Source: Flavobacterium sp. TAB 87 (GTDB taxonomy: Bacteria > Bacteroidota > Bacteroidia > Flavobacteriales > Flavobacteriaceae). Taken from it: a stretch of DNA of 64,000 nucleotides. Below the pieces are notes generated by a model. The model ran no database searches, was not told where the DNA came from, and saw nothing but the letters and a program-made list of their open reading frames with translations. The position numbers and the translations under genes were made by a program. Every line of letters begins with the position of its first letter. Positions within the stretch are counted from its first letter, which is position 1. Shown here piece after piece: positions 15,577-23,562 of this stretch. Location of the stretch: NCBI RefSeq assembly GCF_001529295.1, contig NZ_LLWK01000037.1, positions 186,001 through 250,000 on the forward strand, in the 5' to 3' direction.

Positions 15577-16881
15577 TTAAAAATCGCTATTCGGATCAAA
15601 TGCTTCCAAATATTCGGCTACACGTTTTACAAAACTCCCACCTAATGCTCCATCTACGACACGATGATCGTAACTGTGTGTTAAGAACATTTTTTGACGA
15701 ATTCCGATAAAATCTCCGTCTGGAGTTTCAATCACTGCAGGAACTTTACGAATCGCACCTAAAGCTAGAATTCCCACTTGTGGTTGATTGATAATTGGAG
15801 TACCAAATACACTACCGAAAGAACCAATATTTGTTACAGTATAGGTACCACCTTGCGTGTCATCTGGCTTTAATTTTCCTGCTTTGGCACGATTACCAAG
15901 ATCATTTACTGCTTTTGCCATTCCAACCAAATTGAGTTGATCTGCGTTTTTAATAACAGGAACAATTAAATTACCGTTGGGAAGGGCCGCTGCCATTCCG
16001 ATATTTATATTTTTCTTTTTGATAATATAATCCCCATCTACCGAAATATTCATACCGGGGTAATCTTTCAGTGCTTTCGCCACAGCTTCCATAAAAATTG
16101 GCGTGTAGGTCAATTTCTCATTTTCACGTTTCTCAAAAGGCCCTTTAACTTTTTCTCTCCATTTTACAATGTTCGTCACATCTACTTCAATGAACGACTG
16201 CACATGTGCAGAAGTTTGCAAAGAAGCTGTCATGTAACCAGAAATTAACTTGCGCATGCGATCCATCTCTACTACCTCATCACCACCGTTTACCGATGTT
16301 GGAACTGCTTTTGCAACAGGGGACTGCACTGGCGTAACTGGTTTCGCTGCAGGAATAGTAGTTTTTATGGACTTTTTACTTTCAACATATTTTAAAATAT
16401 CGTCTTTAGTTACTCGACTATCTTTTCCTGTTCCTTGAATATTCTCTAATTCAGTTACAGTAATTCCTTCTTCTTTGGCAATATTTTTTACTAAAGGTGA
16501 AAAGAATTTATCTGACCCAGACACATCCAATGGTGCAGCAATACGATCTTGTACTTTAGCGACGTTTTCTTCTAATTCTGCTACTTCGGCTGGTTCATTT
16601 TTGATCTTTGTTTCCACTTTTGCAACAACGCCATCTTCTCCATCCGTTTCAATAATAGCAATAGTCTGTCCTACTTGAATTAAATCATCTTTACCAAACA
16701 ACTGCTCCAATAAAACTCCCGAAACATCACTCGGAACTTCACTATCTACTTTATCGGTAGCAATTTCTAGAACGACCTCATCTATTTCGATTCTGTCACC
16801 GACTGCTTTTAACCAATTGGTTATTGTCGCTTCGGCCACACTTTCTCCCATTGATGGAAGTTTTAATTCATACTTTGCCAT
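15577..16881 (-). CDS. 2-oxoacid dehydrogenase dihydrolipoyl acyltransferase (E2)
   Basis: 434 residues with the E2 layout: lipoyl domain 1-78 with lipoyl Lys44 in TDKVDSEVP, an acidic and then Pro/Ala/Val-rich linker, the peripheral subunit-binding domain (about 128-168; FSPLVKNIAKEEGI, GTGKDSRVTKDDI), a second linker, and the catalytic domain 205-434 with SYDHRVVDG (His406, Asp410). It transfers acyl groups to CoA in a branched-chain 2-oxoacid or 2-oxoglutarate dehydrogenase complex. A branched-chain complex is likely, given the one-lipoyl form and PSMGESV start, but this is not certain. E1 and E3 genes are not adjacent. Confidence 0.9.
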   Translation of the reverse strand: MAKYELKLPSMGESVAEATITNWLKAVGDRIEIDEVVLEIATDKVDSEVPSDVSGVLLEQLFGKDDLIQVGQTIAIIETDGEDGVVAKVETKIKNEPAEVAELEENVAKVQDRIAAPLDVSGSDKFFSPLVKNIAKEEGITVTELENIQGTGKDSRVTKDDILKYVESKKSIKTTIPAAKPVTPVQSPVAKAVPTSVNGGDEVVEMDRMRKLISGYMTASLQTSAHVQSFIEVDVTNIVKWREKVKGPFEKRENEKLTYTPIFMEAVAKALKDYPGMNISVDGDYIIKKKNINIGMAAALPNGNLIVPVIKNADQLNLVGMAKAVNDLGNRAKAGKLKPDDTQGGTYTVTNIGSFGSVFGTPIINQPQVGILALGAIRKVPAVIETPDGDFIGIRQKMFLTHSYDHRVVDGALGGSFVKRVAEYLEAFDPNSDF

Positions 16882-16951
16882 ATTATTAACTTAAGAGATG
16901 ATTTTGGATTTAATATTGCGAAATTACTCAAAATTTTATATATAAATTATA

Positions 16952-18127
16952 CTAAATATAATTATTTTGAAATTTTACCACTTCCCCTCGACCAGAATTC
17001 GAATTGCTTCCTATTAAAAATTTGCTGCTTTTTGGTAAAATTTTGAAGGTATATTGTTTATTGTGCATCGATTCTATGATATTGATACATTTTTTAAAAC
17101 TTAAGTAGTGATTATCTAATAGAAACTCTACTCTTTTCCCTCTAAATTTTAGCTGCAAATTTACCGCTTTTTCCTTTTTTAACTCACAAATCAGAACTTT
17201 ATTTTGAAAAACAAGTTCTAACTGTCCCGATAAATTTTGGTTATTGGAGTACAAAACATACTTATCAGGAAATTTCGACGGTTGCATGTTTATATTCAAT
17301 CTCTTAAAAAGTGCAAAAAACAAAATTCCCACTTGCACTAAAATTGTAAATAAAAACGGAACTTTAAAATGCTTTTTGTAAAAGTAAGTCATTGCCTCTT
17401 GAAAACGCAACATATAATTCGCGTCTTTTGTGGTGCTTTCCCCTTTATAATGAAGTACTGATGTGTCTGCAAAATAATAATTTGACTTCCCTAAAAGTAA
17501 CGATCGGTATGACAAATCAATATCGTCAGCATACATGAAACAGTTCTCATCAAAACCTTCTAGTTCACTATAAATTTCTCGTTGTAAAACCATAAAAGCA
17601 CCGACTAAAATAGCTACTTCACCTGACTGTTCTTTAGATAAATGTTGCGCGTAATATTGATTGAATGCCTTTGAATTCGGGAACAATTTGTACAAAGCTG
17701 ACATTTTAGTAAATGCCACCCAAGGGGTTGGAATGCCCCGTTTACTTTCAGGTAAAAAAGCACCTGTTCCATCTATTAGTTTGCATCCAACAATACCTAG
17801 ATTTTGTTTTTCTTCGGCGAAAGCCAACACTTTTAAAAAAGTATCTTCGGAAACGACCGTGTCTGGATTTAAAATACAAATATATTTTCCTTGTGCTGCA
17901 GAAACACCTATATTATTCCCTTTTGGAAAACCGTAATTTTCGGTATTTTGAATGAGTTTTATATGAGGAAATCGTTGTTGCATCATCACACAACTTCCGT
18001 CTGAAGAATTGTTATCAACTACAATTATCTCTCCATCAATATTTTCGAGTGCTTTTTGAACACTACAAATACATTGTTCCAGAAAATATCGAACATTATA
18101 ATTGAGAATAACAACTGATAATTGCAT
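16952..18127 (-). CDS. Family 2 glycosyltransferase
   Basis: 391 residues. The N-terminal 250 are a GT-A domain of the rhamnosyltransferase-like GT2 group: LSVVILNYNV, the donor-site EIIVVDNNSSDGS, ICILNPDTVV holding the DxD-like pair, and MYADDIDLSYR. A hydrophobic stretch around 270 (VPFLFTILVQVGILFFALF) suggests membrane association. The C-terminal 100 residues are of unknown type. It probably builds surface polysaccharide or lipid-linked sugar. It lies 23 bp before the Omp85-type gene in the opposite reading order (same strand, downstream of it), so they may be co-transcribed. Confidence 0.88.
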   Translation of the reverse strand: MQLSVVILNYNVRYFLEQCICSVQKALENIDGEIIVVDNNSSDGSCVMMQQRFPHIKLIQNTENYGFPKGNNIGVSAAQGKYICILNPDTVVSEDTFLKVLAFAEEKQNLGIVGCKLIDGTGAFLPESKRGIPTPWVAFTKMSALYKLFPNSKAFNQYYAQHLSKEQSGEVAILVGAFMVLQREIYSELEGFDENCFMYADDIDLSYRSLLLGKSNYYFADTSVLHYKGESTTKDANYMLRFQEAMTYFYKKHFKVPFLFTILVQVGILFFALFKRLNINMQPSKFPDKYVLYSNNQNLSGQLELVFQNKVLICELKKEKAVNLQLKFRGKRVEFLLDNHYLSFKKCINIIESMHNKQYTFKILPKSSKFLIGSNSNSGRGEVVKFQNNYI

Positions 18128-18150
18128 GTATAAATTCTAAAAGTCGAAAG

Positions 18151-19338
18151 TTAGAAATTTTCGGACAGACCCAAACGAAATGAGTAATCATTTTTACTTA
18201 TTCCGAAATCTAATCCCACATTTGTATTGCTTCGTTTGTTCCATTTGATTCTCAATCCTGTTCCAACTCCCGGATTCCACTGTGAAAAATAGTAGGTGTT
18301 CAATTTTGAGACCGATGATACATTGGCAAAAAATACAGCTCCTAAAAAGCCATTTCTCGAAATATCTGTACGGTATTCTCCCTCAAAATACAATAACGAA
18401 TTACTTCTAAAACGGTTTCGAGTAAAGCCTCGACCCGTTCGTCCATCTCGGTCCCATCCGATGCTTGGCAAATCTAAATAATGTGGATTTCCTGCAAATG
18501 TCGCCCAATAGAAAGCACGATATGCCAGTACTTTGTGACTTCTTTCACTAAACGAATGGTATTTTCGTGCGTCGAGATAAACAGATTGCCAGCCTTTTTT
18601 ATCCACTCCTCCGTTGGTATTTACGCGATAATCTATTTCTAAATAATGGCCCTGAGTCGGATTAATCGAACTTTGGCGCGTATCTGATAAAATCTGTGCG
18701 GCTAAACCTAAAGAATTTACATCATCGTAATTTCCATTCATATAAATATCATAATCAGTTGGTGATTCAATTTCAGACTCTTCAGAAATATTTTGATAAT
18801 TATCGATTAAAATACCGCCTCCCAAACGAAAACTTTTATAGATCTTTTTGGTAGCAAATTGGTAAAAACGCCATTGTTTGTAATTTAGCGTTGACATTTC
18901 TTTGTCGGAAGTGTGAGTTCCTAAACCGTAAGTGGGTTGTGGATATATCAAAAAACGATAATCTCCAATGAAGCTGTACTTATTTTCTTTGGTATAAATA
19001 TACGATCGAATAGGAAAAACGTATTGATTAGAAAAACTAAAATAAGGCGCAAAAGTGACTTGCGACATTTTTGTTTTCTCATGGTCTTCGCCCAGATAAA
19101 ACGAAGTCATTAAAGAAACTACTAAACCTGTATTGGCAGTTGCATCTACTGGAACTGGCAAAAATGAATAGGCAACTTTTTTGTTATTTAATTTAGTGGT
19201 GTCTTGTTTGTGAAAAAGCTCTCGTAAAATATCCGTTATATCACGGCTATTTACCACCAAAGAATCAATCTTTTGAGCTTGTGCAAAGGCAGTTGCAAAA
19301 AAAAGTACTATCGAAATTTTTGAAATAGATTGTTTCAT
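18151..19338 (-). CDS. Omp85/BamA-like outer-membrane beta-barrel protein
   Basis: 395 residues with a signal peptide ending in AFAQAQ (about residue 22). The rest is a surface-antigen barrel without POTRA domains. Near the C-terminus GRGFTRNRFR resembles the (V/I)RG(F/Y) L6-loop motif of Omp85, and the protein ends in ENF with an aromatic residue, as outer-membrane barrels do. It may act as a stand-alone barrel or with a partner; the substrate is unknown. The gap to the divergent lipoprotein gene at 19519 holds both promoters. Confidence 0.82.
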   Translation of the reverse strand: MKQSISKISIVLFFATAFAQAQKIDSLVVNSRDITDILRELFHKQDTTKLNNKKVAYSFLPVPVDATANTGLVVSLMTSFYLGEDHEKTKMSQVTFAPYFSFSNQYVFPIRSYIYTKENKYSFIGDYRFLIYPQPTYGLGTHTSDKEMSTLNYKQWRFYQFATKKIYKSFRLGGGILIDNYQNISEESEIESPTDYDIYMNGNYDDVNSLGLAAQILSDTRQSSINPTQGHYLEIDYRVNTNGGVDKKGWQSVYLDARKYHSFSERSHKVLAYRAFYWATFAGNPHYLDLPSIGWDRDGRTGRGFTRNRFRSNSLLYFEGEYRTDISRNGFLGAVFFANVSSVSKLNTYYFSQWNPGVGTGLRIKWNKRSNTNVGLDFGISKNDYSFRLGLSENF

Positions 19339-19480
19339 TTTCTTGTCTGTATTTTGTAACAGTTACAAAAATAGAAGTATTATTTGATGTTAATTAGTAC
19401 TAAAAAATTAAAATGTTATATAATTCAAATCACAATTCGTATCATTTATTTTACTGAAAGATTATTTCCCAGAGAAGCAT

Positions 19481-19488
19481 TATATTTG
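19481..19488 (+). promoter_or_regulatory. -7 box for the 19.5 kb exported-protein pair
   Basis: TATATTTG fits TAnnTTTG and lies 30 nt before the ATG at 19519. The -33 element is not obvious. Confidence 0.6.
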
Positions 19489-19518
19489 ATTTTCATTTAT
19501 TAGCGTTTACAATTTATT

Positions 19519-20106
19519 ATGAAATCTAAACCGTACCATTGTCTAGCCCTTATTATGCTGTTGTTTTACGGATGCGGTGCCAAACAAACTGCTAGCACAA
19601 CTAAACCAATTGACTTAGTTATTCAAAATAGCTGGTTTGTCGCTGGACCAACACTAGAAAATCAAGAAAACATAAATCTGATACGCGTAAAAAAGAAAGT
19701 TATTAACGTTACTGCCAATAGTAATCCTGTGGGAGAAATTGAGTTGAATGTGATGGTTACTCCTTCGTCTTCTAATGACGGAAAACCCACTAATTTGCCA
19801 GATAGTTCAAATTACTTGAGCATTACTTATCAATCTTCACAAGAAATAAAATTACAGGCTCGCGAAGGAAATACTGAAGGAACAGGTTGCGTTCATGGTG
19901 GTTCTCATCCAAGAGTGAATTTGCCTGCTTCACCAAAATTTTTTTCGACTATACAAATTAAGTGGTCTGATTTTAAACAAGATGAGCTACCAAATGGCAA
20001 GCGTTTGGACATTCATAATATTTGTAAACTCAACTTTGTTAATTATCACCCGATTGCTGGAGCAACACTTCAAATAAGATCAATAACCATTGAAAACTTC
20101 AACTAA
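19519..20106 (+). CDS. Exported lipoprotein with a carbohydrate-binding-like fold
   Basis: 195 residues. The signal peptide ends in a lipobox-like LLFYGC (Cys19), so it is a lipoprotein. The remainder is beta-rich. The end (IQIKWSDFKQDELPNG ... GATLQIRSITIENF) reads like the jelly-roll domains found beside glycoside hydrolases and in CIA30-like proteins. No enzyme motif is visible. The stop is 4 bp before the next gene, so they form an operon. Function unknown; binding of a sugar ligand is a guess from fold resemblance. Confidence 0.7.
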   Translation: MKSKPYHCLALIMLLFYGCGAKQTASTTKPIDLVIQNSWFVAGPTLENQENINLIRVKKKVINVTANSNPVGEIELNVMVTPSSSNDGKPTNLPDSSNYLSITYQSSQEIKLQAREGNTEGTGCVHGGSHPRVNLPASPKFFSTIQIKWSDFKQDELPNGKRLDIHNICKLNFVNYHPIAGATLQIRSITIENFN

Positions 20107-20110
20107 AAAC

Positions 20111-20500
20111 ATGAAAATTAAAAACTCTTTATTCCTCCTCTTTGCTCTTTTAAGTATTCAAATAGGCTTTGCTCAGCACAAAATTTCGATTGATGGTGTT
20201 TGGAAAGATGATAATGCTGCTGTTAGTAATGCGGTAGCTATTTTTTCTGAACAGGACAACAATCAAGTTGTCTTTGCTCATTATTTGGAGTGGAACGATC
20301 AAAAATTTATCGAAAACGGAATCGGTATTCGAGATGGAAACACCATTACGTACACTGTAAAAGTCACCACACCAATTGAAGGCTGGGCAACAGAAGGTAT
20401 TCATACTTTGGTTATTTCTTCAGATGGTAAACGTTTAGAAGGAACATATTCTGACAATAAAAATAGAAGTGGCGCAATTACTTTTATCAAAGTGAACTAA
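20111..20500 (+). CDS. Small secreted protein, beta-rich
   Basis: 129 residues from the ATG at 20111, which gives a clean signal peptide (MKIKNSLFLLFALLSIQIGFAQ, cleaved after AQ). An in-frame ATG at 20090 lies inside the upstream gene and would spoil the signal. The mature part is about 107 residues of alternating beta pattern with ISIDGVWKDD at its start and LEGTYSDN near its end. This resembles the small domains that detect or bind a ligand in exported proteins. No family recognised. Confidence 0.7.
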   Translation: MKIKNSLFLLFALLSIQIGFAQHKISIDGVWKDDNAAVSNAVAIFSEQDNNQVVFAHYLEWNDQKFIENGIGIRDGNTITYTVKVTTPIEGWATEGIHTLVISSDGKRLEGTYSDNKNRSGAITFIKVN

Positions 20501-20578
20501 ACGAAGATAAATTCAAAGTCCAAAATCTACTATCACAAATTGAATTTTATAAAATCATAGTGCTCTAAAAATAAAAAA

Positions 20579-20630
20579 TGCCACAGATTACGTTGATTTT
20601 CTCTAATCGAAATCACTGTAATCTATGGCA
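20579..20630. repeat. Degenerate intergenic inverted repeat (TGCCACAGATTA type)
   Basis: The left arm TGCCACAGATTACGTTGATTT (20579-20599) faces its near reverse complement at 20610-20630, with a few mismatches. It lies between converging genes and may act as a terminator. From memory, similar CACAGATT/AATCTGTGGC repeats are dispersed in Flavobacterium genomes. Confidence 0.6.
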
Positions 20631-20730
20631 AAATAGAATTTTTAAAAGATAGTATTTACTCACTTAACACCAATTGCTCAATTAAATCTGTAAGCGCTAG
20701 GTGTAAATTTCAGCCCTATCGCATTTTTTT

Positions 20731-21921
20731 TTATAAATGCAATTGTATTTTGTAGCGGTTAAAGACTTTCATAACCAGCAACATAATGGCAGAGAATACT
20801 AATGCCCATATTATTCCGGGAGTTCCTTCCGTCATGTAGTCAGGCAAAATATGAATTCCGAATGTGAGATTAAAATAATAAATAATTCCAGGTAAAATAT
20901 AAATCAACAAAGGATTTGCTGCTGCGGGCATGAAAAAGGCACTCCATTTTGTTTCCTTCTTAATTTCCATTATCCAATACAACACATAGAAAAGTGTGGT
21001 GCAAATGGCCGCACAGTACAAAATCCACGACGGCGTTCCTTTAATTTTAGAAATTCCGTAATATGGTCTCAGCATAAAACCGAGCACTAAAAAGAAGACG
21101 ATAAAGCCAATAACTGGCCAATTTACTTTGGTCGTAATTTTTTCTTCAAAAAACAATAGGGAGATAATAGTTCCAGATAGCACTAAACTCGCTAAACCTA
21201 AATTTCCTGACACAAATCTAAAAATGGCATTTTCATTTATCGCTAATCCTGCGGTGGAACTGATTACGGTTGCAACAATACACAACATGAGTAAAGCAAT
21301 TAGCACTTTCAAATCTCCATTTACTATCCAGTACAAAACCACGCTAAACAAATACGCCCAACCAATAAGTCCTAGAATTCCCCACCACTTTGGCGTCATT
21401 CCCACTACTCCTGTATCCTGAACATATAAAAAGTACAAAGCAATTAATATAGCTATTGCTCCATATTGCAAACAATATTTTGCCCAGAGTGGAAAAGTTT
21501 TGGGATATTTATTCCAAAGAGGAATGGGCATTGAATACGCTAATAATCCCCAGAAAGCGGGCGTAATTAACATTTTTGAAGCATCATAACCATATTCGGA
21601 GTTGACCATATAAAGTCCCATAACTATAAGTGCTAGAGAACGCTTTAAGGTGTGTTTCCAAATGACGGTCGGCGAATCCTTTTTAAGTAATCTTGCATTA
21701 AACGCAAACGGAATCGACATTCCTACAATAAATAAAAAGGCAGGAAAAACAACATCTACAAAAGTCATCGCATCCGCATCGGCTGGCATGTGCTTCATCC
21801 ATTGGGGCACATTTTTAATACTAGCCAACTCATTCACGAAAATCATAATAAAAATAGTGATTCCGCGAAACGCATCTATAGAAATAATACGCTGATTGTA
21901 GAGATTTTCTTTAATTTTCAT
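20731..21921 (-). CDS. DUF5009 / HGSNAT-like multipass membrane protein (second copy)
   Basis: 396 residues with about eleven hydrophobic segments and the family N-terminus RIISIDAFRGITIFIMIFVNE. In place of HGCTPTDLVFPFF the loop reads DADAMTFVDVVFPAFLFIVG, so the His block of the copy at 2023-3294 is changed. The second Trp-rich helix hairpin also differs. It may be an acyltransferase with a different donor or acceptor, or a non-catalytic relative. It stands alone, with a degenerate inverted repeat past its stop. Confidence 0.78.
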   Translation of the reverse strand: MKIKENLYNQRIISIDAFRGITIFIMIFVNELASIKNVPQWMKHMPADADAMTFVDVVFPAFLFIVGMSIPFAFNARLLKKDSPTVIWKHTLKRSLALIVMGLYMVNSEYGYDASKMLITPAFWGLLAYSMPIPLWNKYPKTFPLWAKYCLQYGAIAILIALYFLYVQDTGVVGMTPKWWGILGLIGWAYLFSVVLYWIVNGDLKVLIALLMLCIVATVISSTAGLAINENAIFRFVSGNLGLASLVLSGTIISLLFFEEKITTKVNWPVIGFIVFFLVLGFMLRPYYGISKIKGTPSWILYCAAICTTLFYVLYWIMEIKKETKWSAFFMPAAANPLLIYILPGIIYYFNLTFGIHILPDYMTEGTPGIIWALVFSAIMLLVMKVFNRYKIQLHL

Positions 21922-22018
21922 AATTTCAAAATAGGTTTTTTTGGTAAAGTTAGATTTACAAATATAGAGAGTTGCGCTTAAAGAAGGGTCGAAAGTGGCA
22001 CTTTGTCTAAGAATCTTT

Positions 22019-22026
22019 TATATTTG
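22019..22026 (+). promoter_or_regulatory. -7 box for the 22.0 kb secreted protein
   Basis: TATATTTG fits TAnnTTTG, 22 nt before the ATG at 22049. CTTTG upstream is only 13 bp away, closer than the usual -33 spacing. Confidence 0.55.
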
Positions 22027-22048
22027 ATGTATAAAATTATCCACTCCC

Positions 22049-22933
22049 ATGTCAAAATCATTTTTTGTTTTTGTACTTCTACTTTCATTAAGCAGCTATG
22101 GGCAAGCTAAGATTCAGCGATCTACGAAAAAAATAAAACCAATCTTTACCTCCGTACTCTCCGATTCTATTCAAGAAACATCGGGTTTAATTGCTTTTGA
22201 TGGATTGCTATGGACGCACAATGATGATCGTGACACTACTCTTTACGGATTGGACACTTTAGGCAATATTAAAAAAAAAATCGTTTTGCCTAATGTGCCT
22301 AACCAAGATTGGGAAGCAGTTTCGCAAGATGATACCTATTTATATGTTGGTGATTTCGGGAATAACAGTAGCGGAACTAGAAACAACTTGCAAATTTTAA
22401 AGATTGAAAAAAGTAGTTTTTATACTGATCCAAAAATAGCGTTGATCAAATTTTCGTATGAAAATCAAAAAGACTTTACAGCTGAAAGAAACAATTTTAC
22501 CAATTTTGATTGTGAAGCATTTATAGTCAAAGACGATTCTATTTATTTATTTACCAAGCAATGGAAAAATCAACGAGCAACTGTTTATGTTTTGCCTAAT
22601 TCAGCTGGATATCACATTGCAAAAATTAAAGCTACTCTAAACGTTAAAGGATTAATTACGGGAGCCAGTTTAACTCCAAATCATAATAGAATTGTGCTGT
22701 GTGGTTATACGAAGCAAGGAAAACCTTTTTTATACGTTTTATCAGATTACAACATCAATGATCTTGATAAAGCTACAAAGCAGCGAATTAAGTTGAAAAT
22801 TCCTTTTCATCAAATCGAAGGAATTGCTACTTTCGATGGTTTACATTTTTATATAACCAACGAAAATCTGGTTAGAAAACCAATTATCAATGTGCCGCAA
22901 AAACTGCATAAAGTTGATTTGAGCAACTTATAA
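22049..22933 (+). CDS. Secreted beta-propeller-like protein
   Basis: 294 residues with a signal peptide (FFVFVLLLSLSSYGQA). The mature protein has repeated blade-like strands with Asp-rich turns: ETSGLIAFDGLLWTHNDDRDTTLYGLD, QDWEAVSQDDTYLYVGDFGNN, FDCEAFIVKDDSIYLFTK, IEGIATFDGLHFYITNE. These resemble the SdiA-regulated / esterase-like phytase propeller fold, in which DWEA and EAF residues line a metal site. No T9SS C-terminal sorting domain is visible, so it is probably periplasmic. Exact function unknown. Confidence 0.72.
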   Translation: MSKSFFVFVLLLSLSSYGQAKIQRSTKKIKPIFTSVLSDSIQETSGLIAFDGLLWTHNDDRDTTLYGLDTLGNIKKKIVLPNVPNQDWEAVSQDDTYLYVGDFGNNSSGTRNNLQILKIEKSSFYTDPKIALIKFSYENQKDFTAERNNFTNFDCEAFIVKDDSIYLFTKQWKNQRATVYVLPNSAGYHIAKIKATLNVKGLITGASLTPNHNRIVLCGYTKQGKPFLYVLSDYNINDLDKATKQRIKLKIPFHQIEGIATFDGLHFYITNENLVRKPIINVPQKLHKVDLSNL

Positions 22934-23048
22934 AAACTAAAGTTAGCAGCCTTTTTTTTAATGAATCAAAAAACAAAAGAACAGCTTTCAAGCAAAGAAA
23001 TCAATGATTGAAATTTCAATTTTGAAGAGGGTGATTTGCCCAAATTAT

Positions 23049-23411
23049 CTATATATCTTTTCGAAGTTGCGAACCTAACGCAACATATTTCCAAAATACA
23101 GCAGTATCTGTTGGGAACTGAAAACTTATTAATTCTACTGGAACTTCAGATTGATTTAAGATCGCGCAAAAATAATCTACGACATGAATTGCACGAAAAT
23201 TTGTTCGAAACTCTGCACGAATATCCGAATTAGATGCAAAACAAACATTTCCCATCACTTTCTCTGCAACAAACGTCAGTTTTAAATTTTTCTCGAAAGC
23301 TGCAATTAAACCGGTGTCTAGATACAACAAACGCACTAGTTCATAGGTTTTTAGCCCATTTTTTTCAAAATATGATCTATTAACAATATCGAAAAAATCT
23401 TGAATAGCCAT
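23049..23411 (-). CDS. Hypothetical protein, soluble
   Basis: 120 residues, no signal peptide or membrane segment, no family recognised. It has a helical N-terminus (IQDFFDIVNRSYFEKNGLKTYELVRLLYLDTGLIAAFEKNL) and a beta-like end with QFPTDTAVFWKYVALGSQLRKD. A perfect -7 box sits 17 nt upstream of the ATG, which argues the minus-strand frame is real rather than the overlapping plus-strand open frame. It is divergent from the ABC-F gene, sharing a 150-bp promoter region. Confidence 0.65.
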   Translation of the reverse strand: MAIQDFFDIVNRSYFEKNGLKTYELVRLLYLDTGLIAAFEKNLKLTFVAEKVMGNVCFASNSDIRAEFRTNFRAIHVVDYFCAILNQSEVPVELISFQFPTDTAVFWKYVALGSQLRKDI

Positions 23412-23427
23412 TTTATTTCATTTATAT

Positions 23428-23435
23428 CAAAGATA
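23428..23435 (-). promoter_or_regulatory. -7 box of the 120-residue hypothetical gene
   Basis: Minus-strand TATCTTTG matches TAnnTTTG exactly, 17 nt from the ATG at 23411. Confidence 0.6.
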
Positions 23436-23470
23436 AGTAAAAGGATATTTTTTTAAGTCCGTTGGTAAAC

Positions 23471-23478
23471 TATCTTTG
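23471..23478 (+). promoter_or_regulatory. -7 box of the ABC-F gene
   Basis: TATCTTTGCA matches the consensus. A TTG inside this box (23476) opens the long frame, which shows that the longest reading is not the true start; the ATG at 23563 is. Confidence 0.65.
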
Positions 23479-23562
23479 CAGCGTTTTAATTCTAGAAGTA
23501 TCACTTTTATAATTACAACTTTTATAATTTACAAATACGCCATTGGCGTCATATTAGATCAC

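Noticed and set aside
23036..23233. Plus-strand 65-codon open frame opposite the 120-residue gene
   Set aside because: It is antisense to a gene with a perfect -7 box and a sensible protein sequence. Its start is only GTG/TTG-like and the composition is that of a shadow frame.
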